A stretch of DNA of 64,000 nucleotides from JBMNCQ01 sp049366715 (lineage in GTDB: Bacteria; Bacillota; Peptococcia; Peptococcales; BICA1-8), in NCBI GenBank assembly GCA_049366715.1, contig JBMNCQ010000020.1:9395-73394 (forward strand). The letters are read 5' to 3'. The position numbers were made by a program, and so were the translations under genes. The notes under the pieces are model-generated. The model searched no databases and was not told the DNA's origin. It worked only from the letters and a program-made list of their open reading frames with translations. Every line of letters starts with the position of its first letter. Position 1 is the stretch's first letter. Shown one piece after another: positions 36,291-45,391 of the stretch.

Positions 36291-37964
36291 TTACAAAGGC
36301 CAGAACTGAATCCCTGCATTCACAAACTTAACATTTTCGAAACCTAAATGGTTCAAAATAACCTGAGCCTCAAAAGCTCGCGTACTTAAGATGCAGAATA
36401 CGATAAGTTCCTTATCTTTAGGAATTTCAGCTTGACGGGCTCTAATTTCTTCAAAAGGTATATGAATCAGATTTTGGGCAGGTACCTGCTTGCCTTTTCT
36501 TTCCTCTTCCGTTCTTAAATCAATAAAAACAACCTGCTCGGATTTTAATTTATCTTTAAACTCTAAGTACCCGATATTTTGGGCCTTGCCGTCAATGATA
36601 TTTTTAAGCACATTGGCAGCATTTATAATGTTATCCATGGCCGGGCTGAAAGGCGGTGCATACGCAAGGTCAAGATTAGCCAATTGATGAGCCGTCCCCC
36701 CAAAGCTGACGGCAGTAACTAAAATATCCAGCCTTCTGGCAATATCTCCGGGACCAATCAACTGTCCTCCCAGGATTCTGCCCGTTTTTCTGTCGGCAAT
36801 AAGCTTGGTCAAAATCAGCTTTTTACCCGGGAAAAAATGAGCTTTGTCCGGACCGGGGACAAAAGCGGTTACCACATCATAACCTAATTCTTTCCCTTCT
36901 TTCTCCGATAACCCTGTCCGGCCTGCATTCCAGTCAAAGACCTTAACGATTGAGGTCGACATAACACCGGGGAAAGCCTCTTTACCGCCGGTAATATTTG
37001 TGCCGATGATCCTTCCGTGTTTGTTGGCCGTGGAACCAAGGGGAACATAGACATCTTTGCCGGATACTTGCTGCTTACTTACAACACAGTCTCCACCGGC
37101 ATAAATATCCGGGTCACTGGTTTGCAGATATTCATTTACGACGATACCCTTATTTACTTCTAAACCCGCTTTTTCGGCAAGTGCTGTATTAGGCTTAACC
37201 CCTGTAGAAATAAAGACCAGTTCACCTTTTATAAAACCCGCATCTGTTTCAACTCCAGCCACACGTCCGTCTTCATCAGTTTTAATCTCTAATACTTTAG
37301 TACCGGTAATGATCTGTAAATCTTCCTCTTCCAGATACCCTTGGAAAGCCAGGGCTAATTCCTGATCTAAAAGCAACGGCATGATTTGATCCTGCATCTC
37401 GATAATGGTTACGTCCACTCCCCAGTTGGCAAGAGCCTCACTAGTCTCAATCCCGATCAATCCGGCACCGATAATAACTGCATTGGAAATTTCATTATTC
37501 AGCAAATACTTTTTGATATCTAAAGCATGCTGGGGATTTTTTAAAGAAAAAACACCTTCTCCTTCTATTCCTTTGATGGGAGGTACAACCGATTCCGCAC
37601 CTGTTGCCAATACCAGTTTATCATAGGGCAAAACCTTGGTTTCCTGAGTTTTAACATGAACAACAGCAATATTTTTATGCTGCCGATCAATGTCTACAGC
37701 CTCCCAGCCTAACAAAACATCAATATCTTTAGCATTTTTGAAAAATTCCGGGGTCCTGACGGCCTCCCAGGAAGTAGCCATTAAATCCTTTAACTCTTTA
37801 ACAGTCGCACCTAAAAAATATGGCAACCCGCAGCCGCCGTACGACAACCATTCACCTTTTTCAACCAAAACCACTTCTGCATCAGGGTTACACCTTTTAG
37901 CCCTGGCCGCCGCTTTAGGCCCTGCAGCAACTCCACCGATAACAACAATTCGTAAATTTTCCAT
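36291..37964 (-). CDS. CoA-disulfide reductase / NADH oxidase with rhodanese domain
   Basis: FAD-dependent disulfide reductase that reduces CoA disulfide, CoA persulfide or polysulfide with NAD(P)H. It has an FAD site VVIGGVAAGPKAAARA, the single catalytic cysteine in YGGCGLPYF (~residue 43), NAD site VIIGAGLIGIETSEAL (~residue 160), second FAD motif DIYAGGDC (~residue 285), a dimerisation domain (to ~residue 455) and a C-terminal rhodanese domain with VFCILSTRA near residue 525. 557 residues from ATG 37964 (GGGAG upstream). Single-cysteine CoADR-RHD proteins act in sulfur or redox metabolism of anaerobes. Single gene. Confidence 0.92.
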   Translation of the reverse strand: MENLRIVVIGGVAAGPKAAARAKRCNPDAEVVLVEKGEWLSYGGCGLPYFLGATVKELKDLMATSWEAVRTPEFFKNAKDIDVLLGWEAVDIDRQHKNIAVVHVKTQETKVLPYDKLVLATGAESVVPPIKGIEGEGVFSLKNPQHALDIKKYLLNNEISNAVIIGAGLIGIETSEALANWGVDVTIIEMQDQIMPLLLDQELALAFQGYLEEEDLQIITGTKVLEIKTDEDGRVAGVETDAGFIKGELVFISTGVKPNTALAEKAGLEVNKGIVVNEYLQTSDPDIYAGGDCVVSKQQVSGKDVYVPLGSTANKHGRIIGTNITGGKEAFPGVMSTSIVKVFDWNAGRTGLSEKEGKELGYDVVTAFVPGPDKAHFFPGKKLILTKLIADRKTGRILGGQLIGPGDIARRLDILVTAVSFGGTAHQLANLDLAYAPPFSPAMDNIINAANVLKNIIDGKAQNIGYLEFKDKLKSEQVVFIDLRTEEERKGKQVPAQNLIHIPFEEIRARQAEIPKDKELIVFCILSTRAFEAQVILNHLGFENVKFVNAGIQFWPL

Positions 37965-38070
37965 TACTACTCCCATCTCCTTTTCTACTTGTATCTATTT
38001 TCACAAACTTTAACAACAAAAGGTAAATTTAATTTCCCTTCAACAATAACAGTGCTTAAAAACAAAAACG

Positions 38071-39009
38071 CTAAATCGAAATTTTATCGTTTGTATTCGT
38101 CTTGCCGACCTGTTTCGCCTCCGGATTTTTACGCGCTGTTAATACCACTCCTGCTACGATTAGAATACCTCCCACCAGATGGGCCGCAAGAAGTTTCTCA
38201 TTGAGAAATAAAATTCCGAAAAATGCGGCAAAAACAACGACTAAGTTTAAAAAAATCGATGCTTTGCTGGGACCAACCTCTAACATTGCTTTATTGAAAA
38301 ATAGAAATGCAAAAATAGTAGGAAAAATCCCAAAATACAGAAGGCTTAAATAATGCAAGGCGGATAATTTCGTTATCCAATCTAAACCGTAATAATAGTT
38401 TTCATAAATAATCAACGGCAAAGTAACGACTAATCCGCCGATTATTGAACCAACAAAAATAGTTTTGGGAGGAGCAAGCTTTCCCTGCTTTTTCAATACG
38501 ATATTGTAAATACCCCATAGTACAATGGCGAAAAGCATAATGAGATCCCCCGTATTAAAAGTTAGGGAAAGTAACTGCTGCAAATTGCCCCCGGCTACTA
38601 TCCAGATCACTCCTACTAAGGATATCAGAATTCCGGAAGTTTGTCTCATAGAGACAGGTTCCTGCAAACAAATGATACTTAATAAGGTCACAACTATTGG
38701 TGCAAAAGAGTTTATCAAAGACGCATTAATCGCCGTCGTATACTGTACGGAAAGATATACACACATATTAAAACCCAGCACTCCTGTAATGCCCAGGGCC
38801 ACAAAGGCTTTCCAGTTTGTCTGCAAAACTTTCCGCTGCTCCCTGAACTCAAACCAAGCAAAAGGTAAAAAGAAAATCAGCGCTTCAATCCAGCGGATAT
38901 AAGACAGAGTCATCGGCGGGATACTGCCGCTAACGGCCTTACCTAAAGCAAAATTACCTCCCCAAAACAAGGTAGCTAAAGTCAATAGTACATATGGATT
39001 TGTCCACAT
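38071..39009 (-). CDS. DMT-superfamily (EamA) transporter
   Basis: Ten-helix inner-membrane exporter of unknown substrate, ~312 residues. It has two EamA repeats: the first starts WGGNFALGKAVSG and ends GILISLVGVIWIVAG (~residue 140), the second ends LNEKLLAAHLVGGILIVAGVVLTAR (~residue 295). A polar, charged C-terminus follows. ATG 39009 directly follows an alternative GTG start. Second of three DMT proteins in this window; the three are not close paralogues by eye. Confidence 0.87.
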   Translation of the reverse strand: MWTNPYVLLTLATLFWGGNFALGKAVSGSIPPMTLSYIRWIEALIFFLPFAWFEFREQRKVLQTNWKAFVALGITGVLGFNMCVYLSVQYTTAINASLINSFAPIVVTLLSIICLQEPVSMRQTSGILISLVGVIWIVAGGNLQQLLSLTFNTGDLIMLFAIVLWGIYNIVLKKQGKLAPPKTIFVGSIIGGLVVTLPLIIYENYYYGLDWITKLSALHYLSLLYFGIFPTIFAFLFFNKAMLEVGPSKASIFLNLVVVFAAFFGILFLNEKLLAAHLVGGILIVAGVVLTARKNPEAKQVGKTNTNDKISI

Positions 39010-39158
39010 CACTTACATCCCTTTTACATCTCTTTTTTTAATATTATAAACTATTTACATAAGAAAAGCTTATTTAAATTAATTATTCATTATATAATCG
39101 CTATTAAATAAAATAATAATCGTCATAGCGTAATATCATGGTCCGCAGGAGAATCTTG

Positions 39159-39539
39159 CTAAAATATATTCTCCAGGGTTAATTTTTCAATCTCAGGAAT
39201 GTGTTCTAAATACTTATAGAGCGCCTTTATTTCAGCATAAGATTCAGTTAAATCCTGCCGCCGGATATAGGAATTAATATGGGAGATACTGATGTCTATA
39301 TTGTCTATTTCTCCATGTTCAATGAGCATATCCCAAATTAGATGATACTCCTCCCATTTATCTTCAAGATCAGTCAGCTTTTGCGCTGCCTGGTTCCATT
39401 CACCTTTCATAACGGCAGCTTCGATTTCTTTAAGCACTTCTGTCATGTCCAGGGATGTTTTCGCTAAAATATTTACCGCATAAAACGCAAAAATCAAAAT
39501 CATTATGGTTATCATTAAAGTAATGGAAATAACTTTCAT
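39159..39539 (-). CDS. DUF4363-family membrane-anchored protein
   Basis: 126 residues: one N-terminal transmembrane helix (residues ~4-25), then an extracytoplasmic helical domain with GEWNQAAQKLTDLEDKWEEYHLIWDMLIEHGEID, typical of DUF4363. It starts 15 bases after the DUF421 gene stop and shares its operon. In spore formers this pair is common; function unknown. Confidence 0.75.
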   Translation of the reverse strand: MKVISITLMITIMILIFAFYAVNILAKTSLDMTEVLKEIEAAVMKGEWNQAAQKLTDLEDKWEEYHLIWDMLIEHGEIDNIDISISHINSYIRRQDLTESYAEIKALYKYLEHIPEIEKLTLENIF

Positions 39540-39554
39540 GCCAACACCTCAGAA

Positions 39555-40238
39555 TTAAGCTGAAATTTTCTGTTTTATCTGTGCATAAAAAGTTCCGCTG
39601 GTATCCAGCATAGCTACCAGCGCCTCACTGGGATTTTCAATACCAAAATTTCGCAGCTGGCTATAAAGCCAATTATAATCTTTTTGGGACTGGCGGAGAT
39701 TATCATGTTGAACGATCCCGTCTAATATCAGGGTCAACGGCATTTGTACTTCCCGTACCGGTAAATGTAAATCCTGCATGACTACGGGCTTTTGTTCTGC
39801 TTTAGGGATGACACTTATTTCACCGTTCGTTTCTAAAAAAGCAAATTGAACATCTTTTATATTGGGATAATTCTTTATTCTTAACTGTTCTAACAAATCA
39901 TTAACGTTATATCTATTTTTCTCTAAAACATCATCTAAAATAATGCCGTTTTTTATTAAAATTACAGGAGTCCCCGAAACAAACTTTCTAAAGCCCTGAC
40001 TTTTTAAAGATAAAAAAGAAATACCAACCTGAGCAAATAAAAGAATAAAAATTGGGATAATGCCTTTTAATAAAGGTATCCCCGTATCCTCCATCGGGAT
40101 CGTGGCTAATTCCGCAATCATTAAAGTCAAAACAAACTCAAAAGGCTGTAATTGGCTGATCTGCTGCTTGCCCATCAGTCTTAAGGCTATTATCACCAAA
40201 ACATATAAGATAACTGTTCTTACCAAGGTAATTAACAC
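39555..40238 (-). CDS. DUF421-family (YetF-like) membrane protein
   Basis: 227 residues: three N-terminal transmembrane helices (to ~residue 85) with ALRLMGKQQISQLQPFEFVLTLMIAELA, followed by the cytosolic YetF domain (VILIKNGIILDDVLEKNRYNVNDLLEQLR ... KDVQFAFLETNGEISVIPK). This fits the DUF421 family (Bacillus YdfR/YdfS, YetF). It is paired with a DUF4363 gene. Function unknown; links to spore membrane physiology have been proposed for relatives. Confidence 0.88.
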   Translation of the reverse strand: MLITLVRTVILYVLVIIALRLMGKQQISQLQPFEFVLTLMIAELATIPMEDTGIPLLKGIIPIFILLFAQVGISFLSLKSQGFRKFVSGTPVILIKNGIILDDVLEKNRYNVNDLLEQLRIKNYPNIKDVQFAFLETNGEISVIPKAEQKPVVMQDLHLPVREVQMPLTLILDGIVQHDNLRQSQKDYNWLYSQLRNFGIENPSEALVAMLDTSGTFYAQIKQKISA

Positions 40239-40334
40239 CTAAAGTACCCCCTAAGTACTTGAAAACTTTCAGTTTATTATTGCCGGGGGCATTAAAGAAT
40301 ATACCATAACCGGATTTCAGGCTCTTCCGGAAAT

Positions 40335-40361
40335 AAAAAAAGCTAGTCCGCAAAGACTAGC
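40335..40361 (-). terminator. Terminator overlapping the end of the IscU-like gene
   Basis: GCTAGTC-TTTGCG-GACTAGC (minus strand, 40361-40342) is followed by seven T. The stop codon of the scaffold gene (40359-40357) is inside the first arm. Confidence 0.9.
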
Positions 40362-40731
40362 CTATTTTTCTATTCTCCAGATAATTTTTAATGGCATCCT
40401 TTAAAGCATCTACCCCGATAAGTGAACAATGCAGCTTATGTTCCGGAAGCCCTCCTAATTCATCGGCAACTTTTTGCTCCGTTAACTTCAAAGCGTCTTC
40501 CAGAGTTCTCCCCTTTACCATCTCCGTAAGTATACTGCTGCTGGCAACAGCAGCGGCACAACCAAAAGTATCAAATTTAACATCGGTAATCATATCGTCC
40601 TTAACCTTTAAATAAATCACGGTCGAGTCGCCACAGTCAGGATTACTGAATTCGCCTACTGCATCCGCATCGGTCATTTCCCCTTGATTACGAGGATTTT
40701 TGGCATGGTCCAGTACTTTTTCATTATACAC
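40357..40731 (-). CDS. iscU: Iron-sulfur cluster scaffold, IscU/NifU-N type
   Basis: 124-residue scaffold on which Fe-S clusters are built. It has all three ligand cysteines: NPDCGDSTVIYL (~Cys33), TFGCAAAVASSS (~Cys58) and LHCSLIGVDALKDA (~Cys102). The aspartate that controls release is also present in CGD. It lies away from the cysteine desulfurase at 9202-10347, so donor and scaffold are unlinked here. Single gene with its own terminator. Anaerobe IscU/NifU-type proteins of this length lack the NifU C-terminal domain. Confidence 0.92.
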   Translation of the reverse strand: MYNEKVLDHAKNPRNQGEMTDADAVGEFSNPDCGDSTVIYLKVKDDMITDVKFDTFGCAAAVASSSILTEMVKGRTLEDALKLTEQKVADELGGLPEHKLHCSLIGVDALKDAIKNYLENRKIG

Positions 40732-40910
40732 TTAATTCATCTCCTCAAAACATTAATTGCTCTATGTAAAACATTTTTATTTTATCATATGGCTTTAACA
40801 ACGGACAAGTTAAAAAAGCCGGATTGCCGCTTAAGAACAAACATCTTTGGAGGCATCATGTAAAAACGTCATTGATGATATTCATTATATCATCCTCGGC
40901 TATCCGCTAT

Positions 40911-41843
40911 TTACATCTTTTCTTTTTGAACATTATCCGGTATGGAGCCGTCCCGCAATTTTTTCCGTAACAAACCGACATTGGCCCCGGAATAAATAAT
41001 TAAGGCCAGCCAGATGAAACTAAAACTTAGTAAGTGAGTCGAAGAGAAAGGTTCTTTAAAAACAATTACCCCCAGGAAAAGGGTTATGGTAGGAGCAATG
41101 TATTGTAAGAAACCCATCGTCGAAAACTTTATACGCCGGGCTGCCTGCGCAAACCAAAGCAGAGGCGTAGCCGTAGCAGCTCCTGCCCCTATTAAGACTA
41201 CCAGCGTCACGAATGGAATACTGCCTACGGCACCGGTACCCTGAACCTGCTTTAGTAAGATATAGCCGCAGGCCAGGGGGGCTATTAGTGCAGTTTCTAA
41301 AGCTAATCCAACCATAGCTTCCACTTTCAGTAATTTTTTTAAAAGTCCGTATAAAGCAAAACTTAAAGCCAGACTTAAGGCAATCCACGGTATTTTGCCG
41401 TATTGAATGGTAATATTAAGTACGCCTACCGCTGCCAGAGCAATGGCAAGCAACTGCCATCTGTTCAGGCGCTCTTTTAAGATAACGACACTGAACAAGA
41501 AAACGACCAGAGGATTAATATAGTACCCCATACTGGCCTCTATTACCTGCTGAGAATTAACTGCCCAGATATATACTCCCCAGTTAACGGATATGATCAC
41601 AGAACAAAAAAATATTATGACGGCATTCTTTCTATTCCCGGCCACGGCCTTAACCTTGTCCCAGTCATTAGTGAAAAACAAAAGTGTCCCTACAAATATA
41701 AAGGACCAAAAAATTCTATGGGCTAAAATCTCCAGGGCAGGTATTGCGTTCAGCAGTTTCCAATACAGAGGGAGAATTCCCCAGGCGGCATAAGCTGCTA
41801 TTCCATATAATAGTCCCCAGGACTCTTCCTGATTGTTTCGCAT
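40911..41843 (-). CDS. rarD: RarD-type EamA transporter
   Basis: 310-residue protein of the RarD subgroup of the DMT superfamily. The hallmark N-terminus is GLLYGIAAYAAWGILPLYWKLL, followed by EILAHRIFWSF and SMGYYINPLV (~residue 98); the C-terminal half has FSTMGFLQYIAPTITLFLGV. Ten transmembrane helices. Proteins of this group are annotated as chloramphenicol-sensitive protein RarD, but the physiological substrate is not established. Single gene. Confidence 0.9.
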   Translation of the reverse strand: MRNNQEESWGLLYGIAAYAAWGILPLYWKLLNAIPALEILAHRIFWSFIFVGTLLFFTNDWDKVKAVAGNRKNAVIIFFCSVIISVNWGVYIWAVNSQQVIEASMGYYINPLVVFLFSVVILKERLNRWQLLAIALAAVGVLNITIQYGKIPWIALSLALSFALYGLLKKLLKVEAMVGLALETALIAPLACGYILLKQVQGTGAVGSIPFVTLVVLIGAGAATATPLLWFAQAARRIKFSTMGFLQYIAPTITLFLGVIVFKEPFSSTHLLSFSFIWLALIIYSGANVGLLRKKLRDGSIPDNVQKEKM

Positions 41844-41955
41844 ATTTATCCACCTTACAAATTTAAATCAATATTATTATTCTAACATCTTTTTTATAAA
41901 AAAACATTTATTTCTCTCCGGCAAATAGAGGCCCACAAAATCGTGAGCCTCACCG

Positions 41956-43686
41956 CTAGTTCAATTTTTCATCTTGATTATTTGTTTCCGCAGCTGCAGG
42001 AGCCTTAATAAGCTCTTGCAAAAATTCTGCCGGCGGCCTTACCTTCCAAATCTTATTCTCGGCAATAACTTGAAACTTTTGTCCGCTCAGAATTACTTCT
42101 TCAGCGCCCCTTTTCACAACTAAATTAAGCTCATAGTCAGTTCCCTTCTGATTAAGGGAATCAGTTTTAATTTCATAAGAAGCTAATTTACCCGTCCAGC
42201 CATCAACCCAGTTTTTATAATTTGTAAAATCATACGTAGTAGAGTCATTTGCTTGCAGTACTAATGCATCACGCCAGTCCTTCTTGGCAAGAACATTAAG
42301 GAATTCTTCCAGAGCCTGGGTCTTGGTCCGGCCGAGAGCATCTAACCCCTGAGCGTTTCTCTCCTGTTCTAATAATTCTACTTTATTTTGATATTCCTCG
42401 ACAGTTCCAAAGGATTCTTTCATATAACGGTTACTGGCGTTCCAAATGATATATTCATCAATACCCAGAGCTAAGGCAGTATCAATCTGCTTTTTAATTT
42501 CCGCCGGACCATAGGAAATATTGCCCGGCACCCAACTGGCAGTGAAACCCTGCAGCCACGGCCTAATGATCGCAGGCTTCTTTAGGGAAGCATTTCTTTC
42601 AATCGCATCCTTTAACGCTTCTCTGATTGTCCCGGCAGGATTGGCATCAGGCACTTTGAAACCGAAATAGCCGGGCCCGTAATGACTGGGGTAAATCATG
42701 GGACAGATATAATCCAGATTTGCCGTCATCCTCTCCCAAGTCTGCCCGATTTTATCACTATCACCCCAAGAAGTGGCAATTACGCCAAAAACATCTGCGG
42801 CAAGGTGCACATTATAATCCTGTAATTGTTCCCGGGCATAGCTCAGAAATTGCTCGATAATTTCATCTTTATTCACCACATTTTCACCATAGCTTACTTC
42901 CTGGTCTACCTTTTTGGCATTTTCAGGGAAACGTATGTAATCAAATTGTATTTCTTTGAACCCCAACAAGGCAGCTTCTTTAGCAATAGCAATATTATAG
43001 TCCCAGACTTTTTTCTCATAAGGATTTACCCAGGCTACTCCATTTTTATCCCGCCAAACACCGCCGGATTTTTTTTGCAGAGCCCATTCCGGACGCTGTT
43101 CAGGTAAATTAGGGTCTTTAAAAACCACGATCCGGGCAATCGTATAAATATTGCGTTGCTCTAAATCCTGCAATACTTCCCCCATGTTTTTCACCGGAGC
43201 ATTTCTATTCGCATTAACTTGCTGAACGATTTCAATTTCACTGGGATAGCTCATCAAACCGTTATCATTTTTTACGTCGATCACCATCGCATTTAATTCC
43301 GTGGTCTCAACCATTTCTACCAGAGAGGGGAAACGGCTTGCTAAACCTACCGAATTACCGGTAAGATAGATACCCCTTGCTTTTACCTGGGGATTGGCTT
43401 CTTGCTCCTCCGGGGGAAGGGGGACATAAAAAGGTCCTAATTCCTCTTTTAGAGCCTCTTCTTTTTTAGCTCTCTCCTCCTGCCGTCTTTTCTCTTCCTC
43501 TAATCTTTGCTGTTCTGCCAGAGCTTCCTTTTCCTTTTGGATCTCCTCTGCTGATTTTTGTTCCACTTCGGGCTCAGTTTTCTGATTTGTGGCGTAAAGA
43601 TCTTTTTCGCAACCGGCAGTAAAGATCGTCGCCCAAAGAGCTGCTACCAAAATTAGTACAATAGGTGCTGTAATTTTTCCCTTCAC
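41956..43686 (-). CDS. DUF4015 putative glycoside hydrolase lipoprotein
   Basis: 576-residue exported lipoprotein. It has a signal peptide with lipobox FTAGC (Cys at ~residue 26), then a charged Glu/Lys/Arg-rich coiled coil (~residues 35-85, KEALAEQQRLEEEKRRQ). The DUF4015 TIM-barrel follows (VKARGIYLTGNSVGLA, MVIDVKNDNGLMSYPS, KEIQFDYIRFPE, DYICPMIYPSHYG, IIWNASNRYM, ~residues 105-445). A C-terminal NTF2/cystatin-like tail ends it. The barrel fits a carbohydrate-active enzyme with acidic residues in QFDYIRFPE, but no substrate is known. A weak hairpin (41928-41951) lies past the stop. Confidence 0.85.
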   Translation of the reverse strand: MKGKITAPIVLILVAALWATIFTAGCEKDLYATNQKTEPEVEQKSAEEIQKEKEALAEQQRLEEEKRRQEERAKKEEALKEELGPFYVPLPPEEQEANPQVKARGIYLTGNSVGLASRFPSLVEMVETTELNAMVIDVKNDNGLMSYPSEIEIVQQVNANRNAPVKNMGEVLQDLEQRNIYTIARIVVFKDPNLPEQRPEWALQKKSGGVWRDKNGVAWVNPYEKKVWDYNIAIAKEAALLGFKEIQFDYIRFPENAKKVDQEVSYGENVVNKDEIIEQFLSYAREQLQDYNVHLAADVFGVIATSWGDSDKIGQTWERMTANLDYICPMIYPSHYGPGYFGFKVPDANPAGTIREALKDAIERNASLKKPAIIRPWLQGFTASWVPGNISYGPAEIKKQIDTALALGIDEYIIWNASNRYMKESFGTVEEYQNKVELLEQERNAQGLDALGRTKTQALEEFLNVLAKKDWRDALVLQANDSTTYDFTNYKNWVDGWTGKLASYEIKTDSLNQKGTDYELNLVVKRGAEEVILSGQKFQVIAENKIWKVRPPAEFLQELIKAPAAAETNNQDEKLN

Positions 43687-43763
43687 ATTAATCCCCCTTA
43701 AAAGACATTATTCTACATATTCAATATATTAGAAATCTTACCATTATTCCACCCCCTCTAAAC

Positions 43764-43787
43764 GAAAAAAAGCAGCACCTGGCTGCT
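43764..43787 (-). terminator. Probable terminator of trpS transcript
   Basis: AGCAGC-CAGGT-GCTGCT on the minus strand is followed by six T. It lies 240 bases downstream of trpS, with repeat copy C in between. Confidence 0.75.
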
Positions 43788-43876
43788 TTACTCCTGCTAA
43801 GGTTGATATTTTACTATATTTCACCCTTTTTTCGAATCCTTCAAATGTTTTCCACCGGGGGAATTAATTGCTAGAA

Positions 43877-43950
43877 TATAGTTCATAGTTCATGGTTCTT
43901 CGTATCGGTTCTCTGTTCTCCGTTATTTGGAAAAGAGAGTACAGAATACA
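43877..43950 (+). repeat. Dispersed low-complexity intergenic repeat, copy C
   Basis: TAGTTCATAGTTCATGGTT, then GGTTCTCTGTTCTCCGTTATTTGG and GAGAGTACAGAATACA. The order of blocks equals copies A (3275-3366, inverted) and B (6449-6545). Confidence 0.7.
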
Positions 43951-44025
43951 CCTTATTGGCGGCTATCGTTCCTGGTCCAATCATACTGTAGCCACTGTAG
44001 CTCCTCTACCTTTGGTTCGTAACTA

Positions 44026-45009
44026 TTATCTCCGCAATCCCATTGCTTTTTCTACCTTTTCCAGGGTCGCATCAGCAATAATACTTGCTTTACGGGCACC
44101 TTCGGTAAGAACGTCATCCAGTTCCTGAGAATTTATCAAGGTCGCATATTTATCCTGAATTGGCTTGATGGTTTCAATCACTACCTCAGCCACACCTTTT
44201 TTAAAGTCGCCATAACCTTTACCCTGATACATCTCCGTGATTTCTTCCAAAGTCTGACCTGTACACGCTGAATAAATAGACATCAAATTGGCTATACCCG
44301 GTTTGTTTTCTTTATCATAGCGCACGCTCATCTCCGAATCGGTCGTCGCCCTTTTGATTTTCTTTTCAATAACTTTGGGGGTATCCAGCATAGAGATATA
44401 GGCATAATCATTTTCATCGGATTTGCTCATTTTGGCTGCCGGATCTTGCAGGGACATGACCCTGGCACCCATTTTAGGAATCCTGATCTCCGGAATTACA
44501 AAAATCTCCCCATAGCGCAGGTTAAATCTCTGGGCAATATCCCTGGTAATTTCTAAATGCTGCTTTTGATCCTCACCCACAGGAACAAAGTCAGTATTAT
44601 ATAAAAGAATATCGGCAGCCATTAAAGCCGGGTAAGATAATAATCCTCCTGAAATCCCTTCCCTCTGTTTAGCAGACTTATCTTTATACTGGGTCATCCG
44701 CTCTAATTCTCCGATATGGACGGTACACTGCATAAGCCAGCCCAACTGGGCATGAGCCGGGACTTCCGATTGAATAAATAAAGTGATCTTATGGGGATCA
44801 AGGCCCACAGCTAAGTAAAGAGCAGCCAGCTTACGGGTATTTTCTTTTAAAGCAGCGGGATCCTGCGGTACTGTCACTGCATGCTGATTAACAATGCAGA
44901 AATAGCACTCATGTTCATCCTGAAGTTCGACAAATTGTTTTAATGCCCCCAGATAATTACCCAATGTAATCACTCCACTGGGCTGAATTCCTGAAAAAAT
45001 AACGGCCAT
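44026..45009 (-). CDS. trpS: Tryptophanyl-tRNA synthetase
   Basis: Class Ic aminoacyl-tRNA synthetase charging tRNATrp. 327 residues with GIQPSGVITLGNYLGAL (HIGH-type motif, ~residues 6-22), DILLYNTDFVPVGEDQKQHLE and KMSKSDEND (KMSKS loop, ~residue 193). The Rossmann and helical tail fit bacterial TrpRS. AAAGGAGG precedes the ATG. It is controlled by the T-box leader at 45044-45330. Confidence 0.97.
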   Translation of the reverse strand: MAVIFSGIQPSGVITLGNYLGALKQFVELQDEHECYFCIVNQHAVTVPQDPAALKENTRKLAALYLAVGLDPHKITLFIQSEVPAHAQLGWLMQCTVHIGELERMTQYKDKSAKQREGISGGLLSYPALMAADILLYNTDFVPVGEDQKQHLEITRDIAQRFNLRYGEIFVIPEIRIPKMGARVMSLQDPAAKMSKSDENDYAYISMLDTPKVIEKKIKRATTDSEMSVRYDKENKPGIANLMSIYSACTGQTLEEITEMYQGKGYGDFKKGVAEVVIETIKPIQDKYATLINSQELDDVLTEGARKASIIADATLEKVEKAMGLRR

Positions 45010-45043
45010 CTCGCTTTTCCTCCTTTGAATCTATCATGAATAC

Positions 45044-45330
45044 AAAAAAACCACCCGTCCCCTCTTGCTTAGGGACGAATGGACCGCGGTGCCACCCTAA
45101 TTATCCCGGAACTACACCGGAATCTCTTAGCCCGCATAGCTTTTGCATATACGGCGTCTGTGTAACGCCCAGACCCGCGCCAAAGCCTACTAAGCATCCC
45201 ATCCCCGTTCGGTTTAGTGCTCAAAAGTCCATTCCATAGCGGTCCACCGCTTGTTTCCACCAGCCACAAGCTCTCTGCAGATTTTCCGGTATGTACTCTT
45301 CTTTCTCATCGCCAAAAAGTATTTACATCA
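45044..45330 (-). promoter_or_regulatory. Tryptophan-specific T-box leader of trpS
   Basis: On the minus strand the T-box core AGGGTGGCACCGCGGT (about 45098-45083) precedes a terminator hairpin (45082-45051) and a run of seven T (45050-45044). Stem I holds the AGTACATACCGG/GAAA-type elements, and its specifier loop reads GAATGGACTTTTG with TGG (tryptophan) at 45231-45229. Uncharged tRNATrp would stabilise the antiterminator and raise trpS expression. Confidence 0.92.
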
Positions 45331-45336
45331 AGAGAA

Positions 45337-45366
45337 ATTATATCCGATGCCTTCTATTTCAGTCAA
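45337..45366 (-). promoter_or_regulatory. trpS promoter
   Basis: TTGACT (45366-45361), 18-base spacer and TATAAT (45342-45337) on the minus strand, directly upstream of the T-box leader. Confidence 0.8.
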
Positions 45367-45391
45367 GTTTTTTGGGTTAAAGGAAGTAAAG

